From an uncultured Oscillospiraceae bacterium (GTDB taxonomy: Bacteria > Bacillota > Clostridia > Oscillospirales > Oscillospiraceae), in contig CANQUE010000001.1 of assembly GCA_947626905.1 (NCBI GenBank), positions 62,001-126,000 on the forward strand: a DNA stretch of 64,000 nt, read 5' to 3'. Both the position numbers and the translations under genes were made by a program. Below the pieces are notes generated by a model. That model was not told where the DNA came from, did not search any database, and was given only the letters and a program-made list of their open reading frames with translations. Each line of letters opens with the position of its first letter. Position 1 is the first letter of the stretch. Shown piece after piece: positions 48,996-58,531 of the stretch.

Positions 48996-49598
48996 TTACG
49001 CGTCCTCCCTTTCCTCCGCCGCGGCCTCTTCCGCGGCCCGCAGGGCGTCCACCTGCTTTTGCAGCTGCGCCGCCGCGTCGCTCCCCGCCAGCTCCGGCAA
49101 CGGGGGCAGATCCTCCAGCGCCGAGACCCCCACAGACCGGAGAAACAGATCGGTGGTCCGGTACAGCGTGGGCCGGCCCACCGTTTCCAGGTGGCCGCAC
49201 GGTTCGATCAGGCCCCGCTCCGTCAGCACCCCCACGGTATAGGAGCTGTCCAGGCCCCGCATCTGCTCGATATACGCCCGGGTCACCGGCTGGAAATAGG
49301 CCACGATGGCCAGTACCTCCAATGACGCCTGGCTGAGCCGGGGGGGCCGGCGCTGCTCCAGCGCCCGGGTGATGGCTCCGGCAAATTCCGGCGCGCTGTG
49401 CATCTGCAGATCGCCGCCCAGGCGCACCAGCCGGATGCCCCGGCCGCCGGACTCATATTCCTCCGCCAGATCCGACGCGGCCGCCAACACATCCTGCTCG
49501 TCCGCATCCAGCACCAGGGCCAGCCGCTCGGCCGCCACCGGCTCGCCGGAGGCGAACAAAATGGCCTCGACGGCGTTTTTCAGTTCTATTTTATCCAT
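48996..49598 (-). CDS. scpB: Segregation and condensation protein B
   Basis: A 200-aa protein of two winged-helix units: MDKIELKNAVEAILFASGEPV at the start, LSQASLEVLAIVAYFQPVTRAYIEQMRGLDS near 92-122, and GRPTLYRTTDLFLRSVG near 149-165. It forms the SMC-ScpAB condensin that compacts and separates the chromosome. It overlaps scpA by 8 nt. Confidence 0.95.
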   Translation of the reverse strand: MDKIELKNAVEAILFASGEPVAAERLALVLDADEQDVLAAASDLAEEYESGGRGIRLVRLGGDLQMHSAPEFAGAITRALEQRRPPRLSQASLEVLAIVAYFQPVTRAYIEQMRGLDSSYTVGVLTERGLIEPCGHLETVGRPTLYRTTDLFLRSVGVSALEDLPPLPELAGSDAAAQLQKQVDALRAAEEAAAEEREDA

Positions 49599-50373
49599 AA
49601 TCCATGCTCTCCAAAATGGCCTCGGTATCGCCGCCGGTAAAGCGGACGGCGTAATCGTCCCCCTCCCGGTCGATGGTCACGCTCCCCATAGAGCACATGG
49701 TGAGCAGGGACAAGAACGTGGCCACCACTTCCGAACGGCTGGCCGCCATGGCGTAAAGCTGGCGGAGCGTATACCGCCCGTGGGTACGCAGCAGGCCGAT
49801 GAGCTGGCGGCTCTTGTCCTGGACAGAATACACGATGGGCCGGGGAATGGCCACCGCCGCTTCCTCCTCCCGCACGGGCACGCCCTTTTGGAGCATCCCC
49901 GCCAGGGCCGCCAGCAGCTCCCAGCTCTCATGGCGGTAATCGTAGGCGCCGTATTTTGGCATGGGCTCGGCCGGCGTGGAGAACAGCAGCGCCCCCTTTT
50001 CCAGCCGCTTTGCCAGTTCCGGCAGATTCTCCTTCACCGCGGCGAAGGCGTCCCGGCTCTTCAGCTGCTCCAAGCTCGCCATCAGCAGTTCCAGCTCGCT
50101 GGTCTCCTCCGTTCCGGCCAGAAGGGTCTTCGTCTTGATGTACACGAGATGGGAGGCCATCTGTACGAACTCGCTGGCCACCTCCAGGTCCATCTCCTGC
50201 ATCTTCGCCAGCCACGCCAGATACTGGTCCAGGATATCGGCGATGCGGATATCCCGGATCTCTATTTTGTTTTTCGCCAGGAGCATCAGGATGAGGGTCA
50301 GCGGACCTTCAAAGTCCTGCATCTCCTCCTTCGTCCTGATGACGCCCTCCAGATGAAAGGTGGGATTCTCCAT
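49591..50373 (-). CDS. scpA: Segregation and condensation protein A
   Basis: A 260-aa kleisin with the N-terminal FEGPLTLILMLLAKNKIEIRDI (21-42) and VASEFVQMASHLVYIKTKTLL (near 66-86), and a C-terminal winged helix. It bridges the SMC heads and binds ScpB. It starts 3 nt after the M50 protease gene stop; the set M50-scpA-scpB is common in Clostridia. Confidence 0.94.
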   Translation of the reverse strand: MENPTFHLEGVIRTKEEMQDFEGPLTLILMLLAKNKIEIRDIRIADILDQYLAWLAKMQEMDLEVASEFVQMASHLVYIKTKTLLAGTEETSELELLMASLEQLKSRDAFAAVKENLPELAKRLEKGALLFSTPAEPMPKYGAYDYRHESWELLAALAGMLQKGVPVREEEAAVAIPRPIVYSVQDKSRQLIGLLRTHGRYTLRQLYAMAASRSEVVATFLSLLTMCSMGSVTIDREGDDYAVRFTGGDTEAILESMDYG

Positions 50374-50376
50374 AGG

Positions 50377-51057
50377 TCAATTTACCAGATCAAACGCAAA
50401 TTCCGCGATGAAAAAGAGCTTGTCGTATATCCAGGCGGTGACGGTGGACAGATACCCGGACAGGCTCCCGGAGATCACCAGCACCATGACGATGAGCATA
50501 CCGTAGCGCTCGTAGCGCATGAGCTTTTCATAGGCTCTGTCGCTGAGAAAGGCGAAAAGCACCTTCGACCCGTCCAGGGGCGAGATGGGCAGTAGGTTGA
50601 ACACCGCCAGCGACAAGGACATGAAGGCCGTGTTCACCACCATCTCCAGCAGGTCATAGGAAAGCGCCGTCCCCCGCAGGTACAGCGGCCCGTACAGAAG
50701 CCCGTACAAAAACAGGAAGACCGCCGCGATGATCAGGTTGCTCACCGGCCCGGCCAGTGCGGTGATGGCCATGCCCTGGCGGGGCTTGTCAAAATGGCGC
50801 ATATCCACCGGCACCGGTTTTGCCCAGCCAAAGCGGAACAGCACCATCATCACCAGCCCCCAGGGGTCTATGTGGCGCAGGGGGTTGAGAGTGAGCCGGC
50901 CGGCCAGCATGGCGGTATTGTCCCCCAGCTTATAGGCCGTGTATCCGTGGGCCAGCTCATGCAGCGTGATGCATATCAGCGCCGGCAGCACCCGCAGCAC
51001 AATGTCCGTCAGCACCGACCAGTCCAGGTTTCGCAGTATGTTCCCAAACGCACCCAT
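50377..51057 (-). CDS. M50 (site-2 protease) family membrane metalloprotease
   Basis: A 226-aa membrane protein with about six helices. The zinc motif HELAHG near 34-39 lies in the second hydrophobic segment, and NLLPISPLDGSK near 161-172 holds the Asp ligand. Family members cut other proteins within the membrane, but the substrate of this short Clostridial type is unknown. ATG 51057 lies one base after the engB stop; it leads into scpA. Confidence 0.9.
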   Translation of the reverse strand: MGAFGNILRNLDWSVLTDIVLRVLPALICITLHELAHGYTAYKLGDNTAMLAGRLTLNPLRHIDPWGLVMMVLFRFGWAKPVPVDMRHFDKPRQGMAITALAGPVSNLIIAAVFLFLYGLLYGPLYLRGTALSYDLLEMVVNTAFMSLSLAVFNLLPISPLDGSKVLFAFLSDRAYEKLMRYERYGMLIVMVLVISGSLSGYLSTVTAWIYDKLFFIAEFAFDLVN

Positions 51058-51058
51058 C

Positions 51059-51643
51059 TCACACCCGGGCGGATATCGCCCCCAAAAGTTCCTCTCTGCC
51101 GGTGCGCTTTTCCGCGGAAAAAGGCAGCAGCGGCACATCCTCCGCCAGGCCCAGCGTCCGGCGGATCAGATCCAGGTTCGGCTCCATCTCCGACCTTTTC
51201 AGCTTGTCCCACTTGTTCGCCGCCACCGCCCAAGGGCATCCGCAGCCGGCGAACAGTTCGGCCATCTGCCGGTCCAGCGCCGTGGGCGCGTGGCGGCCGT
51301 CCACCACCTGCACCCCCATGGCGATGCGCTCCGGCTCGGAGAAAAAGTCCTCCATCAGCTTCCCCCACCGGTCGATCTCCGCCTGGGGACGCTTGGCATA
51401 GCCGTAGCCGGGCAGGTCCACGAACCAGACCCGCTGGGCCACCAAGTAATAGTTCACATTGGTGGTCTTGCCGGGAGCGGCCCCGACCCGGGCCAGGTTC
51501 TTCCTGCCGAGCAGGCAGTTGATGACCGAGCTCTTCCCCACGTTGGACTTGCCCGCGAACACCACCATGGGCCGGTCGTCCCGGATGAAGTCCGCCTTTC
51601 TCCCTGCGGACTTGACGAATTCCGCCGGGTCAGTCTTTATCAT
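51059..51643 (-). CDS. engB: Ribosome biogenesis GTP-binding protein YsxC/YihA (EngB)
   Basis: A 194-aa GTPase with G1 GKSNVGKSS near 32-40, G2 KTTNVNYY, G3 DLPGYGYAK near 78-86, G4 NKWDK near 146 and G5 SAEK. It helps assembly of the 50S subunit. ATG 51643 is 6 nt after GGAGG and overlaps lon by 14 nt, the order found in Bacillus (lonA-ysxC). Confidence 0.94.
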   Translation of the reverse strand: MIKTDPAEFVKSAGRKADFIRDDRPMVVFAGKSNVGKSSVINCLLGRKNLARVGAAPGKTTNVNYYLVAQRVWFVDLPGYGYAKRPQAEIDRWGKLMEDFFSEPERIAMGVQVVDGRHAPTALDRQMAELFAGCGCPWAVAANKWDKLKRSEMEPNLDLIRRTLGLAEDVPLLPFSAEKRTGREELLGAISARV

Positions 51644-53993
51644 GGTTCTCCTCCCGGCACAGAGCGGCGTCCAGCACCGCCTCCACCCGGCTGGCCGTGA
51701 CAAAGTTCAGCGCCGAGCGGACGGCCGGATCGATCTCCGCCAGATCCGCCTCGTTCTCCGCGGGAATGATCACCGTATGGATGCCGGCCCGAAGGGCGGC
51801 CATGGTCTTTTCCCGCAGTCCTCCGATGGGCAGCACACGGCCCCGGAGGGTGATCTCGCCGGTCATAGCCACGTCCTGCCGGACCGGGACCCCGGCCAGG
51901 GCCGACACCAGGCCCGTGCATATGGTCACCCCGGCGGAGGGCCCGTCCTTGGGCACGGCCCCCTCCGGGAAATGGATGTGGATGTCCTTGTTCTTATAGA
52001 AATCCGGGTCGACTCCCAGCTCTCCCGCCCGGCCGCGGATATAGGTCAGGGCGGCCCGGGCGGACTCCTTCATCACGTCGCCCAGATTGCCGGTCAGCTC
52101 CAGCTTTCCCGCGCCGTCCATGACGCCCACTTCCGCGTCCAGCATCTCGCCGCCCGCCTGGGTCCAGGCCAGGCCGTGGACAAGGCCCACCTCCGCCTGG
52201 CCGCCGGTGCGCTGGTCTCTGTATTTGGGCGGGCCGAGGAATTCCTCCAGGCAGCCGGCCCGCAGATACTTGCTCTTATACTCTCCCGCCACGATCCCGG
52301 CGGCCGTCTTCCGGCACACCGAGGCGATCTGCTGCTCCAGGCGGCGCACGCCGGACTCCCGGGTATAGCGGGCAATGATCTCCCGCATGGCGCCGTCGTT
52401 GATCCGCAGCTGGTTGCCGTTCAGGCCATGCTTTTTCCGCTGTTTGGGCAGCAGATGTTCCCGGGCGATGGACAGCTTCTCCTCGTCGGTGTAGCTGGGG
52501 AATTCCACCACCTCCATCCGGTCCAGCAGCGCGGGCGGTATGGTATCGGCCGTATTGGCCGTGGTGATGAAAAGCACCTGAGAAAGATCAAAGGGCAGCT
52601 CAAGGAAGTGGTCCCTGAACTGGCTGTTCTGCTCCGGGTCCAGCGCCTCCAGCAGCGCCGCGGACGGGTCGCCCCGATAGTCGGAGCCCAGTTTGTCGAT
52701 CTCGTCCAGCACCATCACCGGGTTGCGGCTGCCGGCCTGCTGGATGCCCGCCATGATCCGGCCCGGCATGGCCCCCACATAGGTCTTGCGGTGGCCGCGG
52801 ATCTCCGCCTCGTCATGGATGCCGCCCAGGGAGATGCGACACAGCTTCCGGCCCATGGCCCGGGCAATGGAAAGGGCGATACTGGTCTTGCCGGTGCCCG
52901 GAGGGCCCAGCAGGCACAGGATGGACCCTTTCTGGTCCGGCGCCAATTTCCGCACGGCCAGATATTCGATCACCCGCTGCTTGATCTTTTCCAGGCCGAA
53001 GTGGTCCGCGTCCAGCGTCCGGCGCACTTCCTCCGTGTCCAGATTGTCCTCCGTGGTCACTTCCCAGGGGATCTCCAGGCAGATGTCCAGATAGGTCCGG
53101 ATGACGGCGGCCTCGGCGCTGCCGAAGGGCTGTTTGGCCAGGCGGCCGATCTCCTTATAAAGCTTGGCGGAGACCTCCTTGGGCAGCTTGGCCCGGGCCA
53201 CGGCGGCGCGGTATTCCTCCGTGTCGTCCGTATAGCCGTCCTCTTCCCCCAGCTCCGCCTGGATCGTGCGCATCTGCTCCCGGAGGAACATTTCCCGCTG
53301 GGCGCGCTTCATGCGCTTGGCGGCCTCCTCGTGGATGGAGTGCTCCATATCCAGGATATCCAATTCCCAGCGCAGCAGCCGGTTCACCAGCGCCAGACGG
53401 CGCAGAGGACGCAGCTCCTCCAGCACCAGCTGCTTCTGGTCGTAGCGCATATAGATGCTCTGGGTCACATAGTCCGCCACATACCCCGCGTCCGTGCTGC
53501 CCAGGATGTCCCGCAGCACTTCCTCCAGCTCCAGGCCGGAGGTCTCGGCATACTTCTCCAACAGACCGTAGCACTGGCGGATCAGCGCCTCCGCCTTTAC
53601 GGCGCCCCGGGGATTGGGCTCGGTCTGCAGCACCTCCACCTGGGCAGTGGGATAGGGTTTCATCCCGGAGATCCGGTTCAGATAACCCCGGTCCTGGCCC
53701 TCCACCATGGCCTTGGCTCCCTCTTCGCCGGGCACCCGCAGCACCTGCAGGACACGGCTGACCGTGCCGATCTTATACAGGCTGTCCGCTCCGGTGATCT
53801 TGTCGGCGGCGGGGTCCCTCTGGGGGACAAGAAACAGCGTCTGGTCCGATTCCATGGCTGCGTTCAGCGCCGCCAGGGCCTCGCCGCGCTCCACGTCGAA
53901 GATCAGCCGCATACCGGGGAACACGCTGATGCCCCGCAGGGGGATCAGCGGGAGCACCTGATAACGGGAAACAGTTGTCGCTTCAGTATCCAT
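51630..53993 (-). CDS. lon: ATP-dependent protease Lon
   Basis: A 787-aa protease with an N-terminal LON substrate domain (about 12-205), a helical linker, AAA+ module with GPPGTGKTS near 363-371 and [12 protein letters not shown] near 429-440, and the protease domain with catalytic Ser in DGPSAGVT near 685 and Lys in [14 protein letters not shown] near 728. It degrades damaged and regulatory proteins. A terminator hairpin lies between clpX and lon, so lon may be expressed mainly by read-through. The start is ATG 53993 with AGAGGT upstream. LonB, common between clpX and lon in Bacillus, is absent. Confidence 0.95.
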   Translation of the reverse strand: MDTEATTVSRYQVLPLIPLRGISVFPGMRLIFDVERGEALAALNAAMESDQTLFLVPQRDPAADKITGADSLYKIGTVSRVLQVLRVPGEEGAKAMVEGQDRGYLNRISGMKPYPTAQVEVLQTEPNPRGAVKAEALIRQCYGLLEKYAETSGLELEEVLRDILGSTDAGYVADYVTQSIYMRYDQKQLVLEELRPLRRLALVNRLLRWELDILDMEHSIHEEAAKRMKRAQREMFLREQMRTIQAELGEEDGYTDDTEEYRAAVARAKLPKEVSAKLYKEIGRLAKQPFGSAEAAVIRTYLDICLEIPWEVTTEDNLDTEEVRRTLDADHFGLEKIKQRVIEYLAVRKLAPDQKGSILCLLGPPGTGKTSIALSIARAMGRKLCRISLGGIHDEAEIRGHRKTYVGAMPGRIMAGIQQAGSRNPVMVLDEIDKLGSDYRGDPSAALLEALDPEQNSQFRDHFLELPFDLSQVLFITTANTADTIPPALLDRMEVVEFPSYTDEEKLSIAREHLLPKQRKKHGLNGNQLRINDGAMREIIARYTRESGVRRLEQQIASVCRKTAAGIVAGEYKSKYLRAGCLEEFLGPPKYRDQRTGGQAEVGLVHGLAWTQAGGEMLDAEVGVMDGAGKLELTGNLGDVMKESARAALTYIRGRAGELGVDPDFYKNKDIHIHFPEGAVPKDGPSAGVTICTGLVSALAGVPVRQDVAMTGEITLRGRVLPIGGLREKTMAALRAGIHTVIIPAENEADLAEIDPAVRSALNFVTASRVEAVLDAALCREENHDKD

Positions 53994-54010
53994 GAAAATT
54001 ACCTCTTATC

Positions 54011-54037
54011 CGCAAAAGGCCGCACCTCTGTGCGGCC
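54011..54037 (-). terminator. Intercistronic terminator between clpX and lon
   Basis: An 8-bp GC stem GGCCGCAC / GTGCGGCC with a 4-nt loop, followed on the minus strand by TTTTGC. It starts 8 nt after the clpX stop and ends 18 nt before lon. Confidence 0.7.
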
Positions 54038-54044
54038 CTTTGTG

Positions 54045-55328
54045 TCAGGAAGCGTCACGGTCCAGCTTTCGCTTCCGGTAGATGACCGGGCGGGAGCCGT
54101 TTTTGACGCTGTCGGCGGTGATGATCACCTTTTCGATGGTGGCGTCAGAGGGCGCCTCGAACATGATGGACGTCATCAGCTCCTCCATGATGCTCCGCAG
54201 CCCGCGGGCGCCGATGTCCATGTCTATGGCCTTGTCCGCCACCGCTTTCAGGGCCATGGGATCAAATTCCAGCTGCACATCGTCGTAGGCCAGCATGGCC
54301 TGATATTGCTTCACCAAAGCGTTTTTCGGCTCGGTGAGGATCCGGACCAGATCCTCCCGGCTCAGGCTGTCCAGGGTGGTGACCACCGGCAGCCGGCCGA
54401 TCAACTCGGGGATGATGCCGAATTTCAAAAGGTCATGGCTCTGCACATGGCGCAGCACCTCGCCCACGTCCTTTTCCTTCCGGCTGGACACCTCCGCGCC
54501 AAAGCCCATGCTCTTCCGGTCCAGGCGGTTTTCGATGATCTTCTCCAGGCCGTCGAAGGCGCCGCCGCAGATGAACAGGATGTTGCTGGTGTCGATGTGG
54601 ATGAACTCCTGGTGGGGATGCTTGCGCCCGCCCTGGGGCGGGACGGCGGCCACCGTGCCCTCCAGGATCTTCAGCAGCGCCTGCTGCACCCCTTCGCCGG
54701 ACACGTCCCGGGTGATGGAGGTGTTCTCGCTCTTGCGGGAGATCTTGTCGATCTCATCGATGTAGATGATGCCCTGCTGGGCCCGCTCCACATCGAAGTC
54801 CGCCGCCTGCAGCAGCCGGAGCAGGATGTTCTCCACGTCCTCGCCCACATACCCCGCCTCCGTGAGCGTGGTGGCGTCGGCGATGGCAAAGGGCACATCC
54901 AGCATCCGGGCCAGGGTCTGGGCGAACAGCGTCTTGCCGCTGCCGGTGGGACCCACGAGAAGGATGTTGGACTTTTGCAGGTCCACATCGTTCTCTTCCC
55001 TGTGGGTGATGCGCTTATAGTGGTTGTACACCGCCACCGCCAGAGCCACCTTGGCCCGGTCCTGACCGATGACATAGTCGTCCAGGGCCTTCTTGATCTG
55101 ACGGGGAACGGGCACGTTTTTGGGGTCCACGAGCTGTTTTGCGGCGGGCTCATCCAGGGTGAATTCCGGATAGTCCTCCTCCAGTTCGTCCCCCAGGATG
55201 TTCAGGCACAGCCGGACGCACTCATCGCAGATATACGCGTCGTTCCCGGCAATGAGCCGCCGGACCTGGGACTGTGGCTTGCCGCAGAAGCTGCATCGGA
55301 GCGTTTTTCTCTCGCCGTCTCTCGGCAT
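54045..55328 (-). CDS. clpX: ATP-dependent Clp protease ATP-binding subunit ClpX
   Basis: A 427-aa unfoldase with an N-terminal C4 zinc domain (CSFCGK at 12-17 and CDECVRLC near 34-41), Walker A GPTGSGKT near 118-125, Walker [11 protein letters not shown] near 184-193, pore-loop GYVGED and sensor II region. It unfolds proteins and feeds ClpP, encoded 12 nt upstream. The clpP-clpX pair behind tig is a conserved order. Confidence 0.96.
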   Translation of the reverse strand: MPRDGERKTLRCSFCGKPQSQVRRLIAGNDAYICDECVRLCLNILGDELEEDYPEFTLDEPAAKQLVDPKNVPVPRQIKKALDDYVIGQDRAKVALAVAVYNHYKRITHREENDVDLQKSNILLVGPTGSGKTLFAQTLARMLDVPFAIADATTLTEAGYVGEDVENILLRLLQAADFDVERAQQGIIYIDEIDKISRKSENTSITRDVSGEGVQQALLKILEGTVAAVPPQGGRKHPHQEFIHIDTSNILFICGGAFDGLEKIIENRLDRKSMGFGAEVSSRKEKDVGEVLRHVQSHDLLKFGIIPELIGRLPVVTTLDSLSREDLVRILTEPKNALVKQYQAMLAYDDVQLEFDPMALKAVADKAIDMDIGARGLRSIMEELMTSIMFEAPSDATIEKVIITADSVKNGSRPVIYRKRKLDRDAS

Positions 55329-55340
55329 ATCGTTACCTCT

Positions 55341-55922
55341 TTACCTCTTCGTGATGATCTTGTCGATAAGCCCGAAAGCCTGGGCCTCCTCGGCGGACAT
55401 GAAATTGTCCCGTTCGCAGGCCGCCACCACTTCCTCGTAGCTGCGGCCGGTATGATCAGCCAGCAAGTGGTTCATCCGCTCCTTGATAGCCTCCAGCCGT
55501 TTGAGGTGGATGGCCATGTCGGTGATCTGTCCCTGGGTCCCGGCAGAGGGCTGATGGATCATGATCTCGGCGTTGGGCAGGGCGATGCGCTTGCCCTTGG
55601 CGCCGCTGGCCAGCAGGAACGCGCCCATGCTGGCGGCCATACCCACGCAGATGGTGGACACGTCGCACTTGATATACTGCATGGTATCATAGATGGCCAT
55701 GCCCGCCGTGACGCTGCCGCCGGGGCTGTTGATGTAAAACTGGATATCCTTATCCGGGTCCTGGCCTTCCAGATAGAGCATCTGGGCCACGACCAGGGAC
55801 GCGGTGGTGTCGTTGACCTCCTCCGAGAGCATGATGATCCGGTCGTTGAGAAGCCGGGAGAAGATATCATAGCTCCGCTCTCCCCGGGAGGTCTGTTCCA
55901 CTACATAGGGCACTAAACTCAT
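55341..55922 (-). CDS. clpP: ATP-dependent Clp protease proteolytic subunit
   Basis: A 193-aa serine protease of normal length. Catalytic Ser98 in GMAASMG, His123 in MIHQP, and the Asp in the region around 172. [11 protein letters not shown] at 64-74 is the oxyanion strand. ATG 55922 ([10 protein letters not shown]) follows AGGAG at 8 nt; an upstream in-frame start is not supported by homology. Confidence 0.96.
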   Translation of the reverse strand: MSLVPYVVEQTSRGERSYDIFSRLLNDRIIMLSEEVNDTTASLVVAQMLYLEGQDPDKDIQFYINSPGGSVTAGMAIYDTMQYIKCDVSTICVGMAASMGAFLLASGAKGKRIALPNAEIMIHQPSAGTQGQITDMAIHLKRLEAIKERMNHLLADHTGRSYEEVVAACERDNFMSAEEAQAFGLIDKIITKR

Positions 55923-55970
55923 ACTCTTCGCTCCTTTCAGCACTGGAAGCCTATCCAAAATCTTCCCCGC

Positions 55971-57443
55971 TTATTCCGCTTTTTCTCCCTCGTCCGCCTT
56001 CGGGGCCGTCTTTCTGGCAGCGCGCTTTTTGGGCGCGGGCTTGGGCTCCTCCGCCGGGGCCTCCGCCGCAGGTTCCGCGGCGGGTTCAGCCGCTTTTTTC
56101 GCGCTCTTGCGGGCCGTCTTCTTGGCGGGCTTGGGCTCCTCCTCCGCCGGCGCCTCCGGCACGGGCTCCGTGGGAACGCCCGTGTCGAAGATCAGCTGGG
56201 CGGCCTTGCGGGTCTTCAAATCCCCGGCCACGATCTCCCGGCCCAGAGAGGACTTCACCTGCTCGACGGTCATGCTGTACTGCTTGGCCAGCTTGTCATA
56301 TTCCTCGTCGATCTCTTCGTCGGAAACGGCGAGATCCTCCGCCTTGGCGATGGCCTCCAGGACCACGTCGGTCTTGGCCCGGCGCTCCGCCGTGGGCCGG
56401 ACAGAATCCCGGAAAGCAGCCATGGTCTGACCCAGGTATTTCAGATACAGCTCCAGGTTCAGCCCGTTCATCTGCAGGTTCCTGTCATACTCCCGGACCA
56501 TGGAATCCAACTGCTCCTCCACCATGGCGTCCGGGATCTCGGCGGTCATATTGTCCCCCGCCTTCTCGATCAGCAGGGACTGATATTCGTTCTCCGCGTC
56601 GTCCTGGGCAGTCTTCTCCAGCCGGTCGCGGACAGAGGCCTTGTACTCGTCCAGCGTATCGAACTCGCTCACGTCCTTGGCGAATTCGTCGTCCAGAGCG
56701 GGAAGCTGGGTTTCCTTGACCTCGTTGCACTTCACATGGAACACGGCCGCCTTCCCGGCCAGGGACTTTTCATGGTATTCCTCGGGGAAGGTCACGTTCA
56801 CATCCTTCTCCTCGCCGGCGCTCATCCCCACCACCTGGTCTTCAAATCCGGGGATAAACATGCCGGAGCCCAGGACCAGATTGTGGCCCTCGTCCTTGCC
56901 GCCGTCGAAGGGTACGCCGTCCACCGTGCCCAGATAATCTATGACGGCCGTATCCTCCAGCTTGGCGGGGCGGTCCACCGTCACGATGCGGCTGTTGCGG
57001 CGGCGCACCTTTTCCAGCTCCTCGTCCACCTGCGCGTCGGTGATCTCCACCTTGGCCCGGGGCGCTTCCAGGCCCTTATACTGGCCCAGCTCCACCTCCG
57101 GCCACACAGCGGTGAGGAAGCTCAGCGTCAATTCCTTCTCATCGGATACGTCCATCCCCTTCACCGCGGGGGTGCCCACCACCCGCAGGCCGGCCTGCTC
57201 CACGCCGAAGTTAAACGCTGTCGGAGCCAGATCGTCGGCGGCGTCTTCATAGAACACATCCTTGCCGTACAGGCCCTCGATGATCATCCTGGGGGCTTTT
57301 CCCTTCCGGAATCCCTGGACGAATATTTTGCTCTTGTTCTTCAGATAGGCGCCGTTCACCGCCTTCTCAAACTCGGCGGCATCGCACAGCACATCAAAAG
57401 TAACAGTGCTTTTTTCTTTTTTCTCTACGTTCTTTACGATCAT
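55971..57443 (-). CDS. tig: Trigger factor with long Lys/Ala/Pro-rich C-terminal tail
   Basis: A 490-aa ribosome-bound chaperone and prolyl isomerase. The N-terminal ribosome-binding segment with FRKGKAPRM (near 44-52), the FKBP-type domain (about 160-245), and the C-terminal helical arms (to about 425) are as normal. Beyond that a tail of about 65 residues alternates acidic EPAEEPK and basic KKTARKSAKK blocks, which common trigger factors do not have. The gene has its own promoter and leads tig-clpP-clpX-lon. Confidence 0.95.
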   Translation of the reverse strand: MIVKNVEKKEKSTVTFDVLCDAAEFEKAVNGAYLKNKSKIFVQGFRKGKAPRMIIEGLYGKDVFYEDAADDLAPTAFNFGVEQAGLRVVGTPAVKGMDVSDEKELTLSFLTAVWPEVELGQYKGLEAPRAKVEITDAQVDEELEKVRRRNSRIVTVDRPAKLEDTAVIDYLGTVDGVPFDGGKDEGHNLVLGSGMFIPGFEDQVVGMSAGEEKDVNVTFPEEYHEKSLAGKAAVFHVKCNEVKETQLPALDDEFAKDVSEFDTLDEYKASVRDRLEKTAQDDAENEYQSLLIEKAGDNMTAEIPDAMVEEQLDSMVREYDRNLQMNGLNLELYLKYLGQTMAAFRDSVRPTAERRAKTDVVLEAIAKAEDLAVSDEEIDEEYDKLAKQYSMTVEQVKSSLGREIVAGDLKTRKAAQLIFDTGVPTEPVPEAPAEEEPKPAKKTARKSAKKAAEPAAEPAAEAPAEEPKPAPKKRAARKTAPKADEGEKAE

Positions 57444-57515
57444 GGGTCGGCTTCTCCTTCCTATATTACGCGGGGGATATGATGAATAATGGATCGTCTG
57501 TTGACACAGTTTTTT

Positions 57516-57544
57516 ATTTTACCAAAACTTATAAGATTTTACAA
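57516..57544 (-). promoter_or_regulatory. Sigma-A-like promoter of tig
   Basis: TTGTAA, 17-nt spacer, TAAAAT on the minus strand. The -35 box overlaps the end of the metallophosphoesterase gene; the leader is about 65 nt long. No CIRCE-type repeat is seen. Confidence 0.6.
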
Positions 57545-58215
57545 GGTCTAAAGTTGATCCCGTCGGCGGAAACGCAAAGATGCCGCGTGTTCTCGTACCA
57601 GCCGTTGAAGGCCATGCGCAGGCTGTCCGCGTGCAAATGGCCGCTGCAGCAGCATTTCACCTCGTATGTGCGCAGCAGGTCCAATATCTCCCGGCACACA
57701 TAGCCGCCGTATTTGGGGGGATAGTGCAAAAAGACGTACTTCTCCCGGTCCCCCGCCGCCTTCAGCGACGCCTCCAGCCGCAGGATCTCCCGGGCCATCA
57801 GCTTTTTGTCGTGCTCCGTGGCGCGGGTCTCCCCGTAAAACCAGCCCTTCGTGCCGCAGATGGCGGCATCGCCATAGGGATAATAGTTATTGTGCAGGAT
57901 CGAGATGCTGTCCAAACCGTTTTCCGCCAGAAAACCGTTCATCTTCACCGCGCTGGTCCACCAGTAATCGTGGTTGCCCTTGAGCAGGATCTTTCTGCCC
58001 GGCAGGGCATGGATGAACCGAAAGTCCTCCAGCGCTCCCGCCAGATCCATCGCCCAGCTGCTGTCGCCGCACAGCACGGTCACATCGTCCTGTCCCACGC
58101 AGGCAAATCCCTCCAGCAGCTTGTCCACATGGTCCTTCCACCGGGGGCCGAATACGTCCATGGGCTTGTCCGCCGACAGGGACAAATGCAGATCGCCTAT
58201 GGCAAAAAGTGACAT
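57529..58215 (-). CDS. Calcineurin-like metallophosphoesterase
   Basis: A 228-aa cytosolic protein with metal ligands in IGDLHLS (6-12), CGDSSWA (49-55), KGNHDYWW (78-85) and later histidines in FLHYPPKYGG and CSGHLHADS. The family covers phosphatases and nucleotidases of many kinds; substrate is unknown. The start MSLFAIGDLHLS is normal. It is divergent from the DUF1540 gene by only 50 nt. Confidence 0.9.
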   Translation of the reverse strand: MSLFAIGDLHLSLSADKPMDVFGPRWKDHVDKLLEGFACVGQDDVTVLCGDSSWAMDLAGALEDFRFIHALPGRKILLKGNHDYWWTSAVKMNGFLAENGLDSISILHNNYYPYGDAAICGTKGWFYGETRATEHDKKLMAREILRLEASLKAAGDREKYVFLHYPPKYGGYVCREILDLLRTYEVKCCCSGHLHADSLRMAFNGWYENTRHLCVSADGINFRPCKIL

Positions 58216-58265
58216 GGCATAAGGACCTTTCTCCGGGCAGATACTATCCCCGAGGTGATAGACAG

Positions 58266-58457
58266 ATGGATAAAAAGAATTGCGGCGGCCGGGACTGCCT
58301 CAGCGGCGTGCACTGCTCGGTGGAGAGCTGTATCCACCACACTCTCGGCGACGAATGCACCGCTGAGCACATCAGCGTCAAGAGCGAAGACGCCACCACC
58401 AAGGCGGAGACCTTCTGCGGCACCTTCGCGCCTGTGGACACCTGGCAGTATGTGTGA
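58266..58457 (+). CDS. DUF1540 domain protein
   Basis: A 63-aa cysteine-rich protein with the pattern CSVESCIHHTLGDECTA and ETFCGTFAP, typical for DUF1540, a small Clostridial family probably binding a metal ion. ATG 58266 follows AGGTGA at 7 nt; the open frame continues upstream but without homology. It is the only plus-strand gene right of recG. Function unknown. Confidence 0.88.
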   Translation: MDKKNCGGRDCLSGVHCSVESCIHHTLGDECTAEHISVKSEDATTKAETFCGTFAPVDTWQYV

Positions 58458-58461
58458 CCTC

Positions 58462-58486
58462 AGGAGGGCGGATCATTCGCCCTCCT
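58462..58486. terminator. Hairpin between convergent DUF1540 and thrC
   Basis: A 9-bp stem AGGAGGGCG / CGCCCTCCT with a 7-nt loop, 4 nt after the DUF1540 stop. No T-run on either side, so it is a weak or factor-aided terminator. Confidence 0.5.
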
Positions 58487-58531
58487 ACATATTCCCCCGC
58501 GATCCGCTCCACGGATCTGCGCGGGGCCCCG

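Noticed and set aside
51459-55916. Very long open frame on the plus strand opposite lon, clpX and clpP
   Set aside because: It arises because GC-rich codons leave few stops on the other strand. The translation is rich in His, Gly, Arg and Leu and has no domain; the minus-strand genes are certain. The same holds for the long plus-strand frames opposite the M42/murD genes (391-2844), prkC (7765-9582) and the opp genes.
57500-57535. TTGACA on the plus strand near the tig promoter
   Set aside because: No -10 at a proper distance; it lies opposite the tig leader.
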